Source of the DNA: Trichuris trichiura
Taxonomy: Eukaryota; Nematoda; Enoplea; Trichinellida; Trichuridae
Direction: 5' to 3'
DNA: 64,000 nt
Assembly (NCBI GenBank): GCA_037903355.1
Contig: JBAJFE010000023.1
Location: forward strand, 248,001 to 312,000
Positions within the stretch are counted from its first letter, which is position 1; every line of letters starts with the position of its first letter. The notes beneath the pieces were generated by a model. That model ran no database searches. It was not told the DNA's origin and saw only the letters and a list, made by a program, of their open reading frames with translations. Position numbers and translations under genes: made by a program. This document shows, piece by piece, positions 34,388 through 47,221 of this stretch.

Positions 34388-37214
34388 TCAACCAACTGCG
34401 CGTCAGCGAATTTCGAAGCGGAAATAATATCACCTAAAAACGTACGTATCATTAAACAAAGCCTTTTTGACTATTCGGGAGGAGCATCTTAGTAATACGA
34501 TAATAGGACTCACATGTAGCCCATCTAAGCAGCTGCTTAACAGCGTAAAACGGAATATTTACAAAAGATGCCTTTAAAGAAAACATTTCCATTTGGAATA
34601 TGCTCGTCTGACGCGTTGCATGACAAACGGCTTAAAGTATCAGCTGGTTGTTTCAGGCCTAAAGCAGACAACCATTGGAGCCGTCAGAGACTTTTTCCAT
34701 CTGTTTCAATGATGAACAGTTTCTACAGCGTTTTAATTGAATGGTCACATCAGTGATCCATTTTTTGGCCATAACTTTGCATACGTTTCCGTTGAGACGA
34801 TGGAAAAGTCATATCGACTTCTATGGTACACAGTTTGCCTTCTGTACGTACCGTAATGAGAATACTTAAATATCTAATTTGTCGCACGCTGTTGATTAAC
34901 GTCATTTGACGATGTAAACCTCACCCTCGTCACCAATTTTATCTTCTGTAGTCATAAAAAATGCTGTACGCCCCTGACGAGTACTGTTTACACGCTAACA
35001 CAAAAAATAATATCTAATGCATGTTATTCAGTTCTCATTAGCATAAAGTCATCCTCGACGCGGGCGGAAAAAAAATCAGCTGTCACCTACGTACAATGGG
35101 CAACAATGGAATAGTATGTCCAGGTCACGTATTTCGAAATGCGCTGTCTACAGTAAGCATTCACGATTCTCAGGACCTGATGTTGTCTATGACGAAGAAC
35201 TCACTGCATTAACTTGTAGGTACGGAAACTAGGCGCCCCCGTTAACAAAGCAATAAGAAAGACCTGCCGAGGCAGCAACGAGAAGACAACGCTGTTGAAA
35301 CGAAAGAACGTCTTTTAGCGGAAAAGTGACAAATCAAAAAAACAAGCGGCACAACTGCAAAAGGGCAAACTCTTTCCGCAACTTTCTCTTCAAAACCAGA
35401 ACATTACTAGGCAACGCTAGAACGCGCTGTACGTTGGAGAAGACAAAGTTTTAGCGTGCAATTTAGTTGAGAAACAGTTAGCCGCCCGAGAAAAGCGAAA
35501 ACCTGTTTCCAGCTCGCAACAAAGACGTCACGCGAAAAGACTAAGTCTAATTGTACGCGTAACATTTTTAAGAAAGCAACAACCCTTAAAAGTCCGCTAA
35601 GCGCAAGCTAACACGATGCGACACCGGTGCATGCGGTTAACCGCGCCATCGTTCAAGTATTTACCTAATCTTTAGTCTAAGGTAAAAAGTGTCTAAAAAA
35701 GACGATCGACAAAGCTTACTGCGCTTGATGCGAGTGCGCAACGTTTGGCAAGAGGACAAGCTGAACCGCGGTCAATTTGGTCCAGCCCGTCGCGGCAAAT
35801 GGAAAAACTTAAGCAAATACAAATTGCACAGCGGCTGAAAACAATTGGCGCTTTTTAAAATCGGCAAAAAAGCACCGACGAGCCGAAGGAAACACCGAAA
35901 TTCGCCCAGGAAGTCCAGACTTGGGAACAATCGACCTTTTACAGTATATTAAGTGTGCGCAGGTACGCATGAATCAGCTGCCACCCCAACAAAAATACAA
36001 ATACAAAGATTTGGACCGCGCAAAGGCGTTTTTTAAAACGAAAACTGTTTTCCCAAAGGACGAACTATATTTTGTAATATTTAAAAAATAGATTTGACCA
36101 AATTTTTCGAGTTGCCAATCTGAACACAATCAACGCAGGGAATGACGCGACTGACGCGCTACTTACGGCAGTGTAATAGAAAATTTTTTTTCAATAAGGC
36201 TCGAAAGAGTTTTACGCAAACATTTTGCGGAAAACTGCCAAAACCTTGCTAGCTTTGATCGAAAAGCAGTCGAGTAAACTCTCTACATAAGCAATTTTCT
36301 AACGAGATAGTACCGCTTCATTTCTTGCTTCAGTAATAATGAGTAATAATAATAGTTTATTATTATTATCTTATTGACGACAGCTTAAAGATTACTTACA
36401 GTTTTAATAATGTTTCGTTATTTTAACAGCAATGGTTCTTAATCCTTATTTTCGGTTATATGTCATTTCATCTTGCACATTTTATTCTATTTTCTTTCAT
36501 GTCATTGAATGCATGCGCTATTTCGAACGTCGAAAAGGTTAGAGACGGTCGTCACGACTTAAACTATCATTGTAAGCACAACATTATCATATTTAAGTAT
36601 AAGATTGCTAATATGACGTTGAAGACTGCTTCGGACGTATCCTGAAAACTTGGAATTTCCTTGCTAAAATAAACAGCGTATTTTGAATAGAAAATTTACG
36701 TAACCGTTATAAAATATCCTACACTTCGTCACTCCCTTAACTACGATTATTATTAACAGCCTCATGAAAAAATGACCTTATAAGTAAGCAAAAAAGTGAC
36801 AAGTTCACTATCATGTTAATAACAATAAGTATAAGTGCTGTTTAAGCGAATTTAAGAGATTTGACTTTCGGGATTCCGGATTTCTTGTAACGGTCTTATA
36901 TAAGGCAGATATGCCTTATATAAGACCGTTATCGGCGTTAACAACTGGCCTGCGCCTTATATCGCCGAAGACAAAAACCAGTTTTCCAAAGCTTCGATTA
37001 GATACGTTCAACGGGCGATAAACCGTTTTTCAACCATTTCCGTCAACATTAACAAATTGATCGCGTCGTCAGTGTTGCTTCCTTGGCAGCGTACCTGCAT
37101 ACCGTAAGAAAGTTTAAAGTAAACTCGTCCGCGGGCGGGAAACTTTAAAACAACGTTGCGGTACCGCTTTTCGAAGACGAAACGCGGTTAGTCATAGCAA
37201 CTGAAAGCTGAGAA
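34388..37214. other. Spacer upstream of the TRPC gene
   Basis: No gene recognised. It contains the perfect hairpin at 36889–36930, a TTTCGGGATTCCGG word at 36865–36878, a CTACAGTA at 35148–35155 and an ATT/ATA-rich stretch at about 36340–36375. The frame at 36460–36645 has a hydrophobic start but no other support. Confidence 0.45.
36889..36930. repeat. Perfect 19-bp-arm hairpin
   Basis: Left arm AACGGTCTTATATAAGGCA (36889–36907), loop GATA, right arm TGCCTTATATAAGACCGTT (36912–36930). The arms match at all 19 positions. It lies about 285 bp upstream of the TRPC start codon. Confidence 0.95.
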
Positions 37215-39496
37215 ATGGTCAATCAAAAGCCGCTAGTTGAAGAATTTAAGCCTCCTCCTGATTTGACCGAAATTGACCCATTTCTTCTAATGGACGAAGG
37301 GCGAATTGATGAATTGCTTGAAATGCTTACGGTAAGAAAATGAGCCGAAGAAGGATATGAATTTCCAATGAGTCTTTTGCAGAAGGAACCGTACCGCATC
37401 GAAGCGGAAAGTCACTACTACGTTACACCAATTATGCATGCTCTCGTTACGAGAAAAGTCGACGTCTTCAATTGGTTGATTGGAAAATCTGTGTACCGTT
37501 TTCGGGATGCCGTCTTGACAGCCGTCTTAATCGGTGACACCTTCAACGTTGAACTCCTATTGAAAATTCGGTAAGCTAAAGTTACATTTCCTCACGAAAA
37601 ATTGGACCAACTTGATTGGACGAAATCACTATATATATATATATACATTTAAGAGCATTCGAAGACGAAGACGAGCCTCCAAAATCGTTCCCGGTTTGCA
37701 TGACTCCTCTAATGCTGGCAGCTCATTGCGATAACTACGAAATGATAAAACTCCTGCTGAAGCTTGGTCACAAATTGGATTTACCTCACCGACCAGATTG
37801 TAATAGATAAGTTGTCATCTTAGGCGGGAAAGATTATTACAGCCACCTATCCTTATAAAGGCAAGTGCAAAGCGTGCAGAACGGAAAACGACGAACACGT
37901 GGTCGCCGTAAACCGGAGACGCCTTTATTCCTACAGAGCAATAAGCAGCCACGCTTATCTGCTGCAGGATTGCATTCAGGATCCCGTGATCGATTGCTTT
38001 CTGATCGCAAGAGATTTGGAAAAGTGTCAACAACACGATGAAGCTTACGCGGTAAGACTGCTAAAACTGCTTGATGCTATTCCGCCTTTAAACAAAAGTG
38101 TGATAAGGAAAAATACGGCGAAATGGCAAAGCACGTAAAGGAAGTTCCACTCGCGTTTTTGAACAGTTGCTGCAACGAATCGGAGGCGACGCTCATGTTG
38201 TCCCAACTGGAGGGATCCCGACTTAGTGACGTCACTGCTTTGCCTCGCGTCAGCGTGGCAATGGATACAAGACAAAAGGAGGTACATCAAAATTATACAT
38301 TTCATTTAATCTAAAAAATATATCTCATTTGCAGTTCATCACAAGTCGCCATTGTATGGAAATCCTAAAAAAACAATGGATGGGAGGATGGAACGATTGG
38401 GATAGAGCTTCCTGGATAACAAAGCAATTTCGCTTATTGTCGCATACAATCTTTTATCCATTGACATGCATGCTTTATCTACTGACCAATGGCAAAGCGG
38501 CAAAATCATACAATTATCCAGTGGCCAGGTAAAATCATAATAATAATATTATCCAATGACCCAACGCGCATTAGCATACGATAAGGACGTACGTTAATGG
38601 TTGCAGTTTGGTCAAATCTTAAAAATATGCAAATTCACCTGTACAAAGCAATTATTGATAGATATCGCCTATATAACTTTTCCTAGGCACAGCAGTGTTT
38701 AACTTACAAAAAAGAGCATTTCGTGTTGACGAAATGTGGGAAAATCGGAAGTGAACGCTTTGTTCAGATTTCAGACATTTACGGTGTCTTATTTGACGTT
38801 TCTGGTTTGCCTGATTGGATTTACGCAGTACAACGAGGCTCGCAACCTTAGAGGAGCCCCCGACTCAGGTAAAATATCATCTGATAAATCAGCAACAATA
38901 ACTTTGCTACTCGATAGCCATCAAGAAAGCAATGCTAGCCTATATATGGTCCTATATGCTTGGTATGTTTTTGGTAACATGGACTGATCTACTTCGCCTT
39001 GGATTTCGAAGATTCTTATACGCCTGGTGGCGATGGTACGTTCATATTGAGCAGATATGAATGCAAGGACGATTAACCATCCTTTTGAGAACATTATTAA
39101 AAATTGCAATAAAAAAGGGCGCACGACAAGTCCCTGTAAGTCAGTGCGACCCAGCAAATGCTTTCTAGACCCACACGCCAAAGACAAAGCAATGTATGTA
39201 TACATATGCAAATATAAGTAGAACCCTGCATGGGCACCTAAGCATAAACCAAAAATATATATGTATGTATACTTAATTTGCAAAGTATACAGCTTTCTCT
39301 ACATTTACGTAAGCCTAATCCTAAATATAAAAGTAATGTACACGTCATTCTTGTATATTTTTGGTTTATGCTTAGGTGCCCATGCAGGGTTCTACTTATA
39401 TTTGCATATGTATACATACATTGCTTTGTCTTTGGCGTGTGGGTCTAGAAAGCATTTGCTGGGTCGCATTGACTGACAGGGACTTGTCAGTCTTTT

Positions 39497-39531
<35 letters not shown>

Positions 39532-39597
39532 TAGTAGTATAGTATATATACGTATATATATACATGTAGATATATATATATGATTCCTAATTGATGA

Positions 39598-39628
<31 letters not shown>

Positions 39629-40024
39629 CGTATATATACTATACTACTAAGAAAACATTTTTCTCATGTATTTATCAGTCTGTCATATACATATGTAAAA
39701 CAAGCAGCATTATTATGCTTTCTAGACTGACATGTCACAGGCAAAGCAGTAATATGTATACATATATAAATATAAATAAAGCCCTGCATGGACACCTAAG
39801 CATAAACCAGAAATGTACAACAACGATGTCTATGTTACTCTTATATTTAAGTTTAGGCTTACGTAAATGTAGAAAAGAATGTATAGTTTGCAAGTTTGAC
39901 AAGAATCGCAGTTTAAATAAAACTATATGATTATATAAGTGATAGCAGTCGTTTAGAACTCGTAGGTAATCTGTGGAATGCCTACATATGGAATGCCTTT
40001 GTATATATATATATATCCCGCTGT

Positions 40025-40065
<41 letters not shown>

Positions 40066-41522
40066 AGCATTTTTCTCGTGTATTTGTCAGTAGGTTTCCA
40101 ACGATTTGCTTTAGGTATGACTTTCTTCAACTAATTACCTATTTGTTGGCTTTCCATTCGTTTCTGGTGTCTGCAATTGTGGTCCATAACCACGGTGAAC
40201 CGTATCTGCATCGTATGCATTGGGATCCCCTCCATCCGACGCTGCTGTTTGAAGTACTGTTCACAATAGCCGCTGTTCTATCCAGTTGGCGGTTGTTCTA
40301 CTTTCTGCAAATAATACGCAGGTTCGGACCTCTTGTGGTAAGTACGAATACAAAACTCCGCGAATTGTATTGCTCCACTATTTTTTCCTAACGATGATTT
40401 GATACGTCAGCGCAAAAATTCCACTAATCTCACGACCAAAGATAAACCAGCAGTAATCAGTTGCAAAGAAGATTTTTAAAGAAATAAAGCTTGACAAAAA
40501 CAAAAATTTAAAACTCGCGGAATAATTGAATATACCGAACAAACACTTGCGAAAGCGCGTCAACAGAGAATGCAACATGCGAACATATATGTTTGTTGCT
40601 TAGATTTCGATCGGAAAATGCGTTAAGGATATACTTCTTTTTTGGGTGATTTTCGTGGTGGTTCTCGGCTCCTTTGCCGTTGGTCTCAACTACTTAATTG
40701 AACATTACAAGTACAATATAGTCGTTAGGGATGGGAAAACAATTGAACAACAATTTTACATGACCAGGCAAGTCTACATGAACGCAAACAATTACTACTA
40801 CCACTGCTTTGATAATTTGTTGTAGCATTCAATCAGCGATGAGATACCTGTACTGGGCGTGGTATGGTTATTTGGATCCCGAAAGACTGGAAGTTATTGT
40901 GGGAAATAGTTGCCCCGAAAGCTTGGAAACAAAACACGTCATCATTCAGAATGCGGCCGAATTTTTATCCGCCGTCTACTATATGATTCTGGTCATTTCT
41001 CTACTCAACCTAATGATATCCCTCATGGCAACAACGGCGGGAACCGTGCTAGTTTAGTCTCGTTTTCCAACTCCCGCGCGCGGTCAGCTCATTTGAGACT
41101 TTTAAGGAAAATCGCGACATGGAATGGAAGTACGTCCGCTGCCAAATATGGTGGGAATTTTTCGAAGACTGCAGAGCTTTGCCGCCGCCTTTCTGCGTAC
41201 TTCAATTTCTCGTGCACGGAACAGTTTATGCGCTACGAAAATTGACCGGCGACAAAAATCAAAGATCCGCATGGGTATATATAACCTTAAACAAGTCAAT
41301 ATGCCCATTTAGCAAACAGTCACGTTGGGCCCTATTTACATACAACCCTTAAATATAGGATATATTTAAGCCATGTACGAAGTGGGTCCTTATTTGACGT
41401 GCACAAGCTACTGCTACGTTGTACAGGGCTGAACTTCATTTCAGGATATGAATTTCATTGGACGACAAGAAACGCCATCCGAAAGGAAACAATACTTGGT
41501 AGGATATTCAAAAAATTTTTAA
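37215..41522 (+). CDS. TRPC-family cation channel, 13 exons, 696 aa
   Basis: Canonical transient receptor potential channels are plasma-membrane, Ca-permeable cation channels downstream of phospholipase C. Exons: 37215–37331, 37383–37570, 37654–37799, 37861–38051, 38108–38281, 38335–38528, 38768–38868, 38918–39035, 40115–40337, 40604–40767, 40826–41045, 41098–41274 and 41445–41522. All phases agree. Domains in order: ankyrin region ([20 protein letters not shown]), the TRPC linker ([13 protein letters not shown]), six membrane helices including [28 protein letters not shown] after S4, the pore stretch ([17 protein letters not shown]), S6 ([13 protein letters not shown]) and the EWKFAR-type TRP box ([13 protein letters not shown]) followed by LPPPF. 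The C-terminus is short. Intron 10 uses a GC donor (AG|GCAAGT). The last exon is the least certain. The 1.1-kb intron 8 (39036–40114) is full of foldback repeats. Confidence 0.92.
39125..39487. mobile_element. Foldback/MITE-like inverted repeat in TRPC intron 8
   Basis: Arms of about 138 bp (39125–39262 and 39350–39487) are near-perfect reverse complements: GACAAGTCCCTG … AAGCATAAACC on the left and GGTTTATGCTTAG … CAGGGACTTGTC on the right. The spacer is about 87 bp. No coding capacity, so it could move only with enzymes from elsewhere (known for MITEs). Confidence 0.88.
39488..39660. repeat. (TA)n tracts and a second inverted repeat
   Basis: Long TA runs at about 39500–39530, 39570–39580 and 39600–39625. 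Between them, CTTAGTAGTATAGTATATA near 39529 and TATATACTATACTACTAAG near 39634 are reverse complements. The stretch would fold into a long hairpin. Confidence 0.85.
39716..39900. repeat. Diverged inverted copy of part of the 39125–39487 foldback
   Basis: The stretch containing CCTGCATGGACACCTAAGC and AGGCTTACGTAAATGTAGAA is a diverged reverse complement of about 39285–39440, i.e. the right arm plus loop. It shows that this intron was hit by, or rearranged from, the same element more than once. Confidence 0.75.
40002..40063. repeat. (TA)n tract
   Basis: Two TA runs separated by CCCGCTGTTG. The following AGAAAGCATTTTTCTCGTG matches AGAAAACATTTTTCTCATG at about 39651 in direct orientation. Confidence 0.9.
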
Positions 41523-44500
41523 TTGCGTCCTTCTTACTTATGTATTAGGACTAATTAGGTGAGAAAACATTTTATAGGTTTTAATTTAAACGAGGAGCAT
41601 TTTTTATTTTGCTAAAAACTGATGAAGCCTTCCGACATACTTCAGAACTCGCTGCTAAAGGCGGCGGGATCGGGAATACATTAAAGGCGAAAAATGTGCT
41701 CGTTTATTTTGGCCTCTAAAATATGATTTTCTTAAAGACGGCAAATAATAAACTTGAAGCATTTCGAATGTAATTTAAGGATACAAATAATACTGCGGAT
41801 GAACAAGCAAGAGAATCCGTGTAAACATTTACTCGTTGGAAGTATTACGTTATTAAAATAGTTTCGTAGCGAAACAAACTTATCCGCACGTAAGGACGCA
41901 ACTGAAATTTCTATTTACCACAGAAATTGAATTATCCAAAGTGACTAAGTAAGCATTGGATACTAGACTACAATATTACGCGTCTTTGTTCTCCTATTAA
42001 TTTTTGCTTCCACGTAATAGCAACTCTCATTTACAATACGTTAATAAACAATAAATATGTTAAGTGTATTAACATTTTAACAAAAACAAAACTTTGCCTA
42101 ATACGTACTCCATATGAAAATAGAGCATCACGAAGTTAAAGCTGACGTATAAAGAATACATGTATTAATAATGTTGTGCTTGAAAGCTGAATGCGTATAC
42201 GAGTAACATATGGTTTCAACAGGAACTTATACGTACATTGAAAGGACGACTTCTTCGCAACAAAGTCATTCAACAAATGACGAACATGGTAAGAACTGCC
42301 AAAATATTTGCAACACATTTACGTGATGACATTTTAACGGAGACATAAAAAAATTTTTCGTCTGTGTCTTAACATTGATAAAAGACAAAAAGTTCCTAAA
42401 CAGCTAATATTAAACTACCTAATTGATGAATACAACTTGTTTAGGAGCATTTTCCGATTGTCGGACTCAGCGCTCAATTGTTGAACTTCCGCAACGCGGT
42501 TTGCAAGGAAATGGATGAAATTAAGCTGATGACGCCGAAATCGACATACAAAAGCTATACGGCTACAAGTTCTTCCGAAGACGCATAAACAAAAATTCAA
42601 ACATTCGCCACACTGCGACTACTGCTTCGAATTGTTTGCTGGCCAAAAAATGAGGAAAGGCGAGTGGCGAAATTATATGGGTTAAGAAATAACAATTGTA
42701 TATACGTAACCATGCCAACCAGAAAGGTAAACGAGAAAATAACGGTGCAATTTGCCTTTTTAAATTCGGGATAACTAAATGACTACAACTGACAATAAAC
42801 ATTCTAAATACTCTACTTGAAACCTATCAATCTCAGAAAAAGAAAAAAATCTTAACAACGCAACACAGTACATTGTTATATAGACGTAGGGTGAACATTG
42901 ATCACAGCTTTCGTAATACTCGCAAAATGAAGTTTTATTTCTTATGAATGAGGGGCTACCCAGATTGTTCATATGCAAATTTACAAACAACACAACTGCG
43001 CATTAGAGTTCACACACAGGTTAGCCATGTAAAAAACTCAAGTCCAACTATGGGCATGCTTTCGAGGACTTCATAAAGGCGGGATATCGTCTGCTACTCT
43101 CCGCTTAAGGATGGCGCCGAATCTGCACAAACGGTCCGATATCATATCTGATAAGTATCTTTAAGTAAGAGTATCTTTTTCATTCTCTGTCAAATGACCT
43201 ATGGTATTAACACCTTCCGGCGGCAACGTAGAAAAGGAGAAAACTCAGCAACACACTCGCTTACTACACTGCTCATCAGTTGGTTATGATGTAAGCTACA
43301 GTGTGAAGTTTCAAGTATGCTCAGGTTTGTAAATAAATTCTCAAAAGGACAGATTCATTTTTGACAAGTTTTCTTAAGCCACGAGCTTGACAAGCCATGA
43401 GCTTATTTTACCAATAAGCAAAAGGCTAACGCAAGTTGAGACAGAAAAATTCCGGTTTGCATGCCGAAGTTTCCGTAAGAATCATTTCGACCATCATTGT
43501 TTACGGTGAAAACTGGCAGAGGTCGTAAAACAGAAAGCCACGACGGTAGAGACGTACAGAAAACTTAACTTTCGGGATTCCGGTTCATCCACGATTGGAG
43601 AATGACACTCACGCAAGGGGTCCCGCTTTTCACGTATTTTCTCCCATCCGACCAGTTCAGTACTCAGCACTTCAACTTTCGATCTTTTGAGCATTCATAA
43701 TTTAAATTCTAAGCATTTCGATTTCGACCATCTGAAGCTTGAACTTCTGAGATTTTGTTCAGTCGGAATTTCACTTTTTGATCCTATGAGACAAATCCCC
43801 CAAAAATAAAAATCTATTTTCAGTATAGGCCGATTATATATCAATAAAAAAAAAGAACTTTGAAGTTCAGGGAACTCGCATGTCCCCTCTCCATACTTAA
43901 AAAATAATCTGAACTATGAGGACGTTGGAAGCGCCATCATACTCAATAAAAGATTCATACGGAAGCCGTCCGTTTTCTACAATACTTATACATTACAACG
44001 ACTCACCTTCTGCTACGAAAGCTTTGGGTTTCACTTCCCGAAAAATCTACGCGAATTAACGGGATTAAAATAGGGATATTTGTTTAAAGAAAACTTGTCA
44101 AAATTTTATCACATTATCTAAATATTATCAATGAATGAACTATTGAGCAATCGCTTATTTTCCCTTAAGCATTTTGGTTGCAAATAAATCATCCCTGCGA
44201 TACATAGAAAGCATACGACATACTTCCTTTTAAAGCGGATATATCCTATACTACCGTAACGGTTACAAAAGTTTATTTAGCTACAATGTCAAAGTAACGC
44301 TTTGAAAAATTCCTAAAGTATTATGTCTACGTTACGCGTGACCAATCCAAATGACGAAAAAGCAAAAACAAAGGCAGCATAATAAATAAAGCTGTTTAGA
44401 CATGTTAAATACCAAATGGAAGTTATTAAAAGCGAGAAAATAAAAAAAATATTAATAGTATATGTTCAAACTGCAAAACTGCACAAGCAGGCAGTTAGAT

Positions 44501-44950
44501 ATTTGTTAAAAGGTTCAAAATAGTAATATTTCTTTCCAATATTAATAATATTGATTTCGCAACGTTGATCATTGCCATTAAGGGCTTTCTCCCTTCTCGT
44601 TAAATTAACAAGTTATTAACACATTGATTTAAGGCATTTCGTAAACGACAACGAACCGTAGAGCCGAAATTGCAAAAGATAAAAGGAAATAAACCAAGGA
44701 CCCGCCGCGGACGTTGGTCAGCTTTTAAAAATATTATCTCTTCGTTCTTACTTACCATTTTAAAATATGGTTGGTCCTTCAGCCCAATCTCTTTCTAATA
44801 GTCTGAAAGCAGTGGGACGCGTGGTATATCACTCGAAATTCTACAGCATTGATCCGTTCTTCCTTTTTTGCTCATAACCATTTGGCCTCTCACATATTGA
44901 TTGTTCTCATTTCTCATTTCCTATAGTAGAAAAGATTGCCAACGTAAAAA
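41523..44950. other. Gene-poor spacer
   Basis: AT-rich, only short frames on both strands (42415–42993 minus and others). None gives a recognisable product or splice chain. A TTTCGGGATTCCGG word occurs near 43563–43576. Confidence 0.45.
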
Positions 44951-45235
44951 ATGCTTCTTTACGCTGGCAATAAATTTATTCGGCCTCGAAAAGATGTGCC
45001 GAATGCGCATATTGCGGTTGTTTTCATTGGCCGTCCTACGAAACGACCCAACAGAGCGCCGGAGAGATTGAACCGCGCAGCTATTGCGCAAATTCAATTC
45101 AAACAAACGGAAAGTGACGAGAACGAATACGAACAAAAATCCCCACGCCAACGTACGACGCGCAATACTAGACTTCGAATCCCGAAAATGGCAATACTGT
45201 TAAAAAGATCTCTCCGTAACGCTCCGAATGCTTAG
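44951..45235 (+). CDS. Possible small basic protein, 94 aa
   Basis: Single open frame with an ATG (MLLYAGNKFIRPRKD). It is rich in Arg, Lys and Gln and has an AT-hook-like stretch (GRPTKRPNRAPERLN). It ends LRNAPNA. No splice or family support. It could be one exon of a longer gene or chance. Low confidence. Confidence 0.28.
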   Translation: MLLYAGNKFIRPRKDVPNAHIAVVFIGRPTKRPNRAPERLNRAAIAQIQFKQTESDENEYEQKSPRQRTTRNTRLRIPKMAILLKRSLRNAPNA

Positions 45236-45358
45236 AGTAATCGACAACCGCGATTTTATTGCCGTATAAATTCTATCGGAATTATATGCTTTGAAAAAGT
45301 TGCTACGCGGTTGCCTACAGCTCATCTAAGCACTTTGAATGAGGAAAAAATGAGCAAA

Positions 45359-45620
45359 AATAGTTCACAAAAAGATATCATCGTATATTCCTCAACTTGC
45401 GCACAATTTAATAGATGCATTATGACCATTATAGAAATATAACAAAAAAGAAAAAATATGTATATGTGAGGGTCGCAATGGCATAGCGTAAGGCCACTGC
45501 AACCCTCATATAGGCGTATTTTTTCTTTTTTTGTTATCCGCATACAGTAGTTTTAATCTGTCGGTTCAATTACGTACAAGTTGAGGAATATACGATGATA
45601 TCTTTTTGTGAATTATTTCT
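45359..45620. mobile_element. Short nested foldback element (MITE-like)
   Basis: Outer arms: about 45360–45400 (GATATCATCGTATATTCCTC) and 45577–45619 (GAGGAATATACGATGATATC) are reverse complements over about 40 bp. Inner arms: about 45440–45474 (ATGTGAGGGT) and 45504–45538 (ACCCTCATATAG) also pair, with AAGAAAAAATA / TATTTTTTCTT. It has no coding capacity. Confidence 0.8.
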
Positions 45621-47221
45621 ACTCTTTTTTACCTTCATTAGAATTGCTTAGACAAGCTTTAAGCAACCACGTAACAATTTTTTTCAAAATATCTATTTTG
45701 AAAAAATTTATTATAATTATATATTAGTTATATGCATATATTTCCTCTTTTGTTGCATGTATATAATGAACACAAATGCATTCAATAAAACAAGTACTGA
45801 CGTCATCAAAACGTAGGCAAAAAATTTCGGAAGCAAAATCTGATTGGCTGTTTAAGATACTGACCGGAGAAAAAGTGTTTTAAAAAACAATATGGTGGAC
45901 AACCTTCTCTTTTGGAAATAATTTTCTTTTATCTTTTCCAATCAGGTAACAAGAGCACTGCAAAAGCTATAACCGACTATATCTTTCTAACAAAAACATG
46001 CGCATTCCACTGACGACAAATAGTCGTACACTAAATGGGAACAAACAGTAGAAAAAAGCCTCAAACCAAAGCTGAGACCCTTTACAACGAATTCAGTATT
46101 CGTCTACGTAACTATTAAAAAGAACAACTACCTAATGGATGCTAGCAACAAAGTAATCCTGTCACGTGCTTTGAAACATGAATACGTGGATAAAAATAGA
46201 AAACGCATAAGCAGAATAATTTAATATTACCAACAGTCACACGTGTGGCCTATGTAAAGACTACTTCATACAAAAAAGAGACAAAATGAATAATTAAATG
46301 TCAAAATCACATTTTTGAAAATATAACCTAAGCAGATCAATTATTACTATTACATCTCTAATTATTCTTGGCGAAGTGCAGCTTTTAAAAAAAACATAAT
46401 TTATGAAAGTTTATATCGGCTGTAGAAGTAGCGCGAATGAAGACCAAGTCAAATATAGTATATTAATAACTGAGTGGTAAAAACAAAAAATAAACAGATG
46501 AACAATTCGCAAGCTAAACATTTTCTCGCGCGCAATTATGCAGATTTGCATTCTCTCAAAAGTAACGCTGTAAAAAGTGCCATATTCCTCCTCTGAAAGC
46601 AGCCAACGAATGTCACGACTCAATGGCGGTTCAGTCTCTTTTGAAAGCTTTGGTTTGAAAAGTTAAACTAATTACCATACTTGGTCGTCAAACGTTACTC
46701 AAAATAGAGAGTCATTTCGTTAATGAATGCAATTGTCGGCGTTTTTGTAGACTAATTAACTTCACGTCTGCTAAATCAAACGACGGCGACCATTTCATCA
46801 ATAAGTCACTTTTCAACTTGAACACACTCTAATGACATTGATATTACAAATGAGCAAAAAGGATATCCATCTCCATCGTCACAAAGATGGATATGAACCT
46901 TCCATTCTCACTAAGCATCGTATAATCCCTCTGAGAATGCCTTTATCATAGAAGCAAACAACTCTTTTATATTTCTCTTCTTCATCTCTTACGTTTCGCT
47001 CATAAGTTAAGCTCTTAAGAGAATTGTCATTATCTATTCATGTGACGTCAGTATATGATTGAGTTGTCGACGAAGTTGAATTAAGAACCTCATTTGCATA
47101 AGAAAGTCTTTTTTAACTTCAAATTTTAAAAAACGAAGATGACAAAAAAGGTCACTTTTTTCTATTCTAAGCACGCTTGAGAAAATGTCTCTAAGCGGAT
47201 GATAGCCATCAATAGCAGAAA
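45621..47221. other. Spacer without a recognised gene
   Basis: AT-rich. A small inverted pair (GATATCCATCTCCATC / GATGGATATGAAC) lies at about 46861–46897. No exon seen. Confidence 0.4.

Noticed and set aside
39616..40391. Frames of 104–137 aa on both strands containing YIYIYI
   Set aside because: They read TA repeats and foldback DNA in the TRPC intron; only 40115–40337 is a real exon.
41046..41087. A 31-bp intron (41057–41087) in the TRPC gene
   Set aside because: The alternative intron 41046–41097 (52 bp) gives exactly the family length between S6 and the EWKFAR-type motif, so it was preferred.
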